Of a stretch of 52,030 nt of DNA, positions 50,575 through 52,030 are shown piece after piece. The stretch is from the NCBI GenBank assembly GCA_028289455.1, contig JANQPN010000036.1:1-52030 (forward strand). The letters are read 5' to 3'. Each line of letters begins with the position of its first letter. Position 1 is the stretch's first letter. The notes below the pieces were generated by a model that did no database searches, had not been told where the DNA came from, and worked only from the letters and a program-made list of their open reading frames with translations. Source of the DNA: Wenzhouxiangellaceae bacterium. GTDB lineage: Bacteria; Pseudomonadota; Gammaproteobacteria; Xanthomonadales; Wenzhouxiangellaceae. A program made the translations under genes and the position numbers.

Positions 50575-51479
50575 TGCCTGTAGCCAGACAAGCCATCCAT
50601 TGGCGTGATGCCTATTTGCAGGAGTTGCGTGTCAACCGGCGGTTATCACCGCTCACCGTCAACGGTTACCAGCGTGATCTGGAAAGGCTCTTTGTGATGG
50701 CGGAAGATGACGGCCACCCTGATCCAATCGAGCTGGACCACCACAGTCTGCGTGCGATGGCGGCTCGGTTACACCGGCAGGGTTTGGGGGGGAGGTCAGT
50801 AGCCCGCTGGCTGGCCGGTGTCCGTGGCTGGTACCGTTATCTGCAGAAGCACCAGGTGATAGCTGAAAATCCGGCCCTTGGAATAAAGCCGCCCAAATCC
50901 CCCCGAAAACTGCCGGCCACATTGGAAGTGGATGATATCGGCCTGTTACTGGACCTGCCCGATGATGAACCATTGGCGATCCGGGACAAGGCCATGCTGG
51001 AGTTGTTTTATTCCAGCGGGTTACGGCTGGCCGAGCTGGCGGCGCTGGATTGGCAGAATCTTGATCTGGCGCAAAAGCGTGTCAGAGTGCTGGGTAAAGG
51101 CGGCAAGGAACGGGTATTGCCGGTAGGCAGGTTTGCTATTCAGGCATTGGAAAACTGGCGTGACGTCCGCAGGCAGTCAAATTCGGCTGAACCGGCGATA
51201 TTTACCAGCCGGCAGGGCCGGCGGCTGTCACATCGTGCTATTCAGCAAAGGCTGGCTTACTGGTCGAAACGCCTGGGGCTGGGTCAGCACGTGCATCCGC
51301 ATAAACTTCGCCATTCTTTCGCCAGTCACCTGCTGGAATCCAGCGGAGCACTGCGTGCGGTTCAGGAGTTGCTGGGGCATGCCAATATCAGCACAACCCA
51401 GATTTATACCCACCTGGATTTTCAGCATCTGGCCAAGGTTTACGATAAAGCCCATCCACGTGCCAAGAAGCAGCAATAA
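50574..51479 (+). CDS. xerC: Tyrosine recombinase XerC
   Basis: With XerD this enzyme resolves chromosome dimers at dif. It has 301 residues from ATG 50574, which overlaps the DUF484 stop. The catalytic set is complete: R151 in SSGLRLAEL, K175 in VLGKGGKE, H243 and R246 in HPHKLRHSFASH, H269 in LLGHANIS and Y278 in TQIYTHLD. All are offset by three from E. coli XerC. The N-terminal SAM-like domain includes LSPLTVNGYQRDLERL. XerC rather than XerD is supported by the dapF-DUF484 neighbourhood. Confidence 0.95.
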   Translation: MPVARQAIHWRDAYLQELRVNRRLSPLTVNGYQRDLERLFVMAEDDGHPDPIELDHHSLRAMAARLHRQGLGGRSVARWLAGVRGWYRYLQKHQVIAENPALGIKPPKSPRKLPATLEVDDIGLLLDLPDDEPLAIRDKAMLELFYSSGLRLAELAALDWQNLDLAQKRVRVLGKGGKERVLPVGRFAIQALENWRDVRRQSNSAEPAIFTSRQGRRLSHRAIQQRLAYWSKRLGLGQHVHPHKLRHSFASHLLESSGALRAVQELLGHANISTTQIYTHLDFQHLAKVYDKAHPRAKKQQ

Positions 51480-51482
51480 GCT

Positions 51483-52030
51483 TTATTGTTTAATGTAATG
51501 CCTTGGCGTGTCAGGGTTTTCCGGTAGATATCGTTCCAGCAGCTGCTGTTGCCTGGTGTTCAGATCAACCTGTTGGCCATCAATCCAGACAGCTTCAGCA
51601 TAGCTGGTTACCTCCAGTGGATCTCCGCTCCACAACACCAGGTCGGTTTTGAAGCCGTTGGCTATCCCATTGGTATTTTCAGGCAACCCGAGCATCATCG
51701 CCGGGTTGCGCGTAACCGCGCGGAATGCGGTATACCAGTCCAGACCATGGGCGACCGCATTGCCGGCAATTTGACGGATTTTCCGGGCATTGTGAGTGCC
51801 ACCGCCGGTAAACGCGATACGAATCCCGGCAGCTGCCAGTAGTGCCGCATTGTCCAGGCGTGCGCCCAGCTGATCAAAGCTGCCGGGCAGGTTATCCAGC
51901 GTGTTGAGCATCACTGAAACACCGGCTTCAGCCAGTTGCGGAGCAACCCGCCATGCTTCACTGCCGCCAACAATGATCAATTGCAGATCATGCCGTTGCG
52001 CCAGGCGCAATACCTGCAGGATATCTGAAG
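51483..52030 (-). CDS. Amidohydrolase-family protein, C-terminal fragment
   Basis: The reading frame is open to the right edge, so this is the last part of a longer gene: about 182 visible codons. TTG at 52010 is not a real start. It shows the end of an amidohydrolase TIM barrel: VSVMLNTLDNLPGSFDQLGARLDNAALLAAAGIRIAFTGG, then AFRAVTRNPAMMLGLPENTNGIANGFKTDLVLWSGDPLEVTS. The second is the typical closing sequence of imidazolonepropionase-like and D-aminoacylase-like enzymes, with the beta-sandwich strands VWIDGQQVDL. In this subgroup the usual catalytic Asp after barrel strand 8 is replaced by TGGGTHNAR. It is convergent with xerC, three bases away. Function cannot be set without the N-terminus. 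Confidence 0.75.
   Translation of the reverse strand, partial: SDILQVLRLAQRHDLQLIIVGGSEAWRVAPQLAEAGVSVMLNTLDNLPGSFDQLGARLDNAALLAAAGIRIAFTGGGTHNARKIRQIAGNAVAHGLDWYTAFRAVTRNPAMMLGLPENTNGIANGFKTDLVLWSGDPLEVTSYAEAVWIDGQQVDLNTRQQQLLERYLPENPDTPRHYIKQ

Overview
The window looks like chromosomal DNA of a gammaproteobacterium, probably marine and with roughly balanced G+C (judged by eye). Two conserved gene orders support this. One is esterase-algZ-algR-hemC-hemD-hemX-hemY, the Pseudomonas-type arrangement. The other is lptM-(methyltransferase)-dapF-DUF484-xerC, the gammaproteobacterial dapF/xerC cluster. Biosynthetic speA, speE and glnS fit the same assignment; order and family cannot be fixed from this sequence alone. 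I see no tRNA, rRNA, CRISPR array, transposase or prophage gene.

Layout. 1-2.1 kb: the start of a secreted protein running off the left edge, and two uncharacterised genes. 2.1-5.8 kb: polyamine synthesis, with speA heading a three-gene minus-strand operon and speE divergent from it. 5.8-11.7 kb: a dicarboxylate/amino-acid symporter, glnS preceded by a perfect 40-bp palindrome, a metallo-beta-lactamase-fold hydrolase and a lipoprotein amidohydrolase of the D-aminoacylase type. 11.7-17.8 kb: the most unusual block. A gene-poor stretch contains a possible 38-residue secreted peptide. It is followed by an ECF sigma factor, a membrane anti-sigma-like protein, a six-cysteine exported protein and a 1117-residue exported TPR-CHAT protease, closed by a strong terminator.

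17.9-31.9 kb: an exported M20 peptidase, an AddB-like/AddA-like helicase-nuclease pair, a methyltransferase, an S9 peptidase, an S41 peptidase divergent from a membrane-tethered winged-helix/TPR regulator, and a VOC protein. 31.9-36.7 kb: a tightly packed minus-strand operon of a DUF2007/zinc-finger protein, a hotdog thioesterase, a lysophosphatidate-type acyltransferase, a YheT-like hydrolase and a TPR protein with a sulfotransferase-like C-terminus. This suggests acyl or lipid handling.

36.8-40.7 kb: a ferredoxin-reductase fusion, a small exported protein and a membrane TPR protein. 40.7-48.1 kb: heme synthesis (hemC, hemD, hemX, hemY) with the AlgZ/AlgR two-component system and an esterase. 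48.2-51.5 kb: LptM (LPS translocon assembly), a methyltransferase, DapF (lysine/peptidoglycan precursor), DUF484 and XerC (chromosome dimer resolution), with overlapping reading frames. The right edge cuts an amidohydrolase gene.

The best candidate for an undescribed system is the sigma/anti-sigma/secreted-protein/CHAT-protease module at 12.3-17.7 kb. Its parts are recognisable. The proposal that they form one envelope signalling or proteolysis circuit is my inference.
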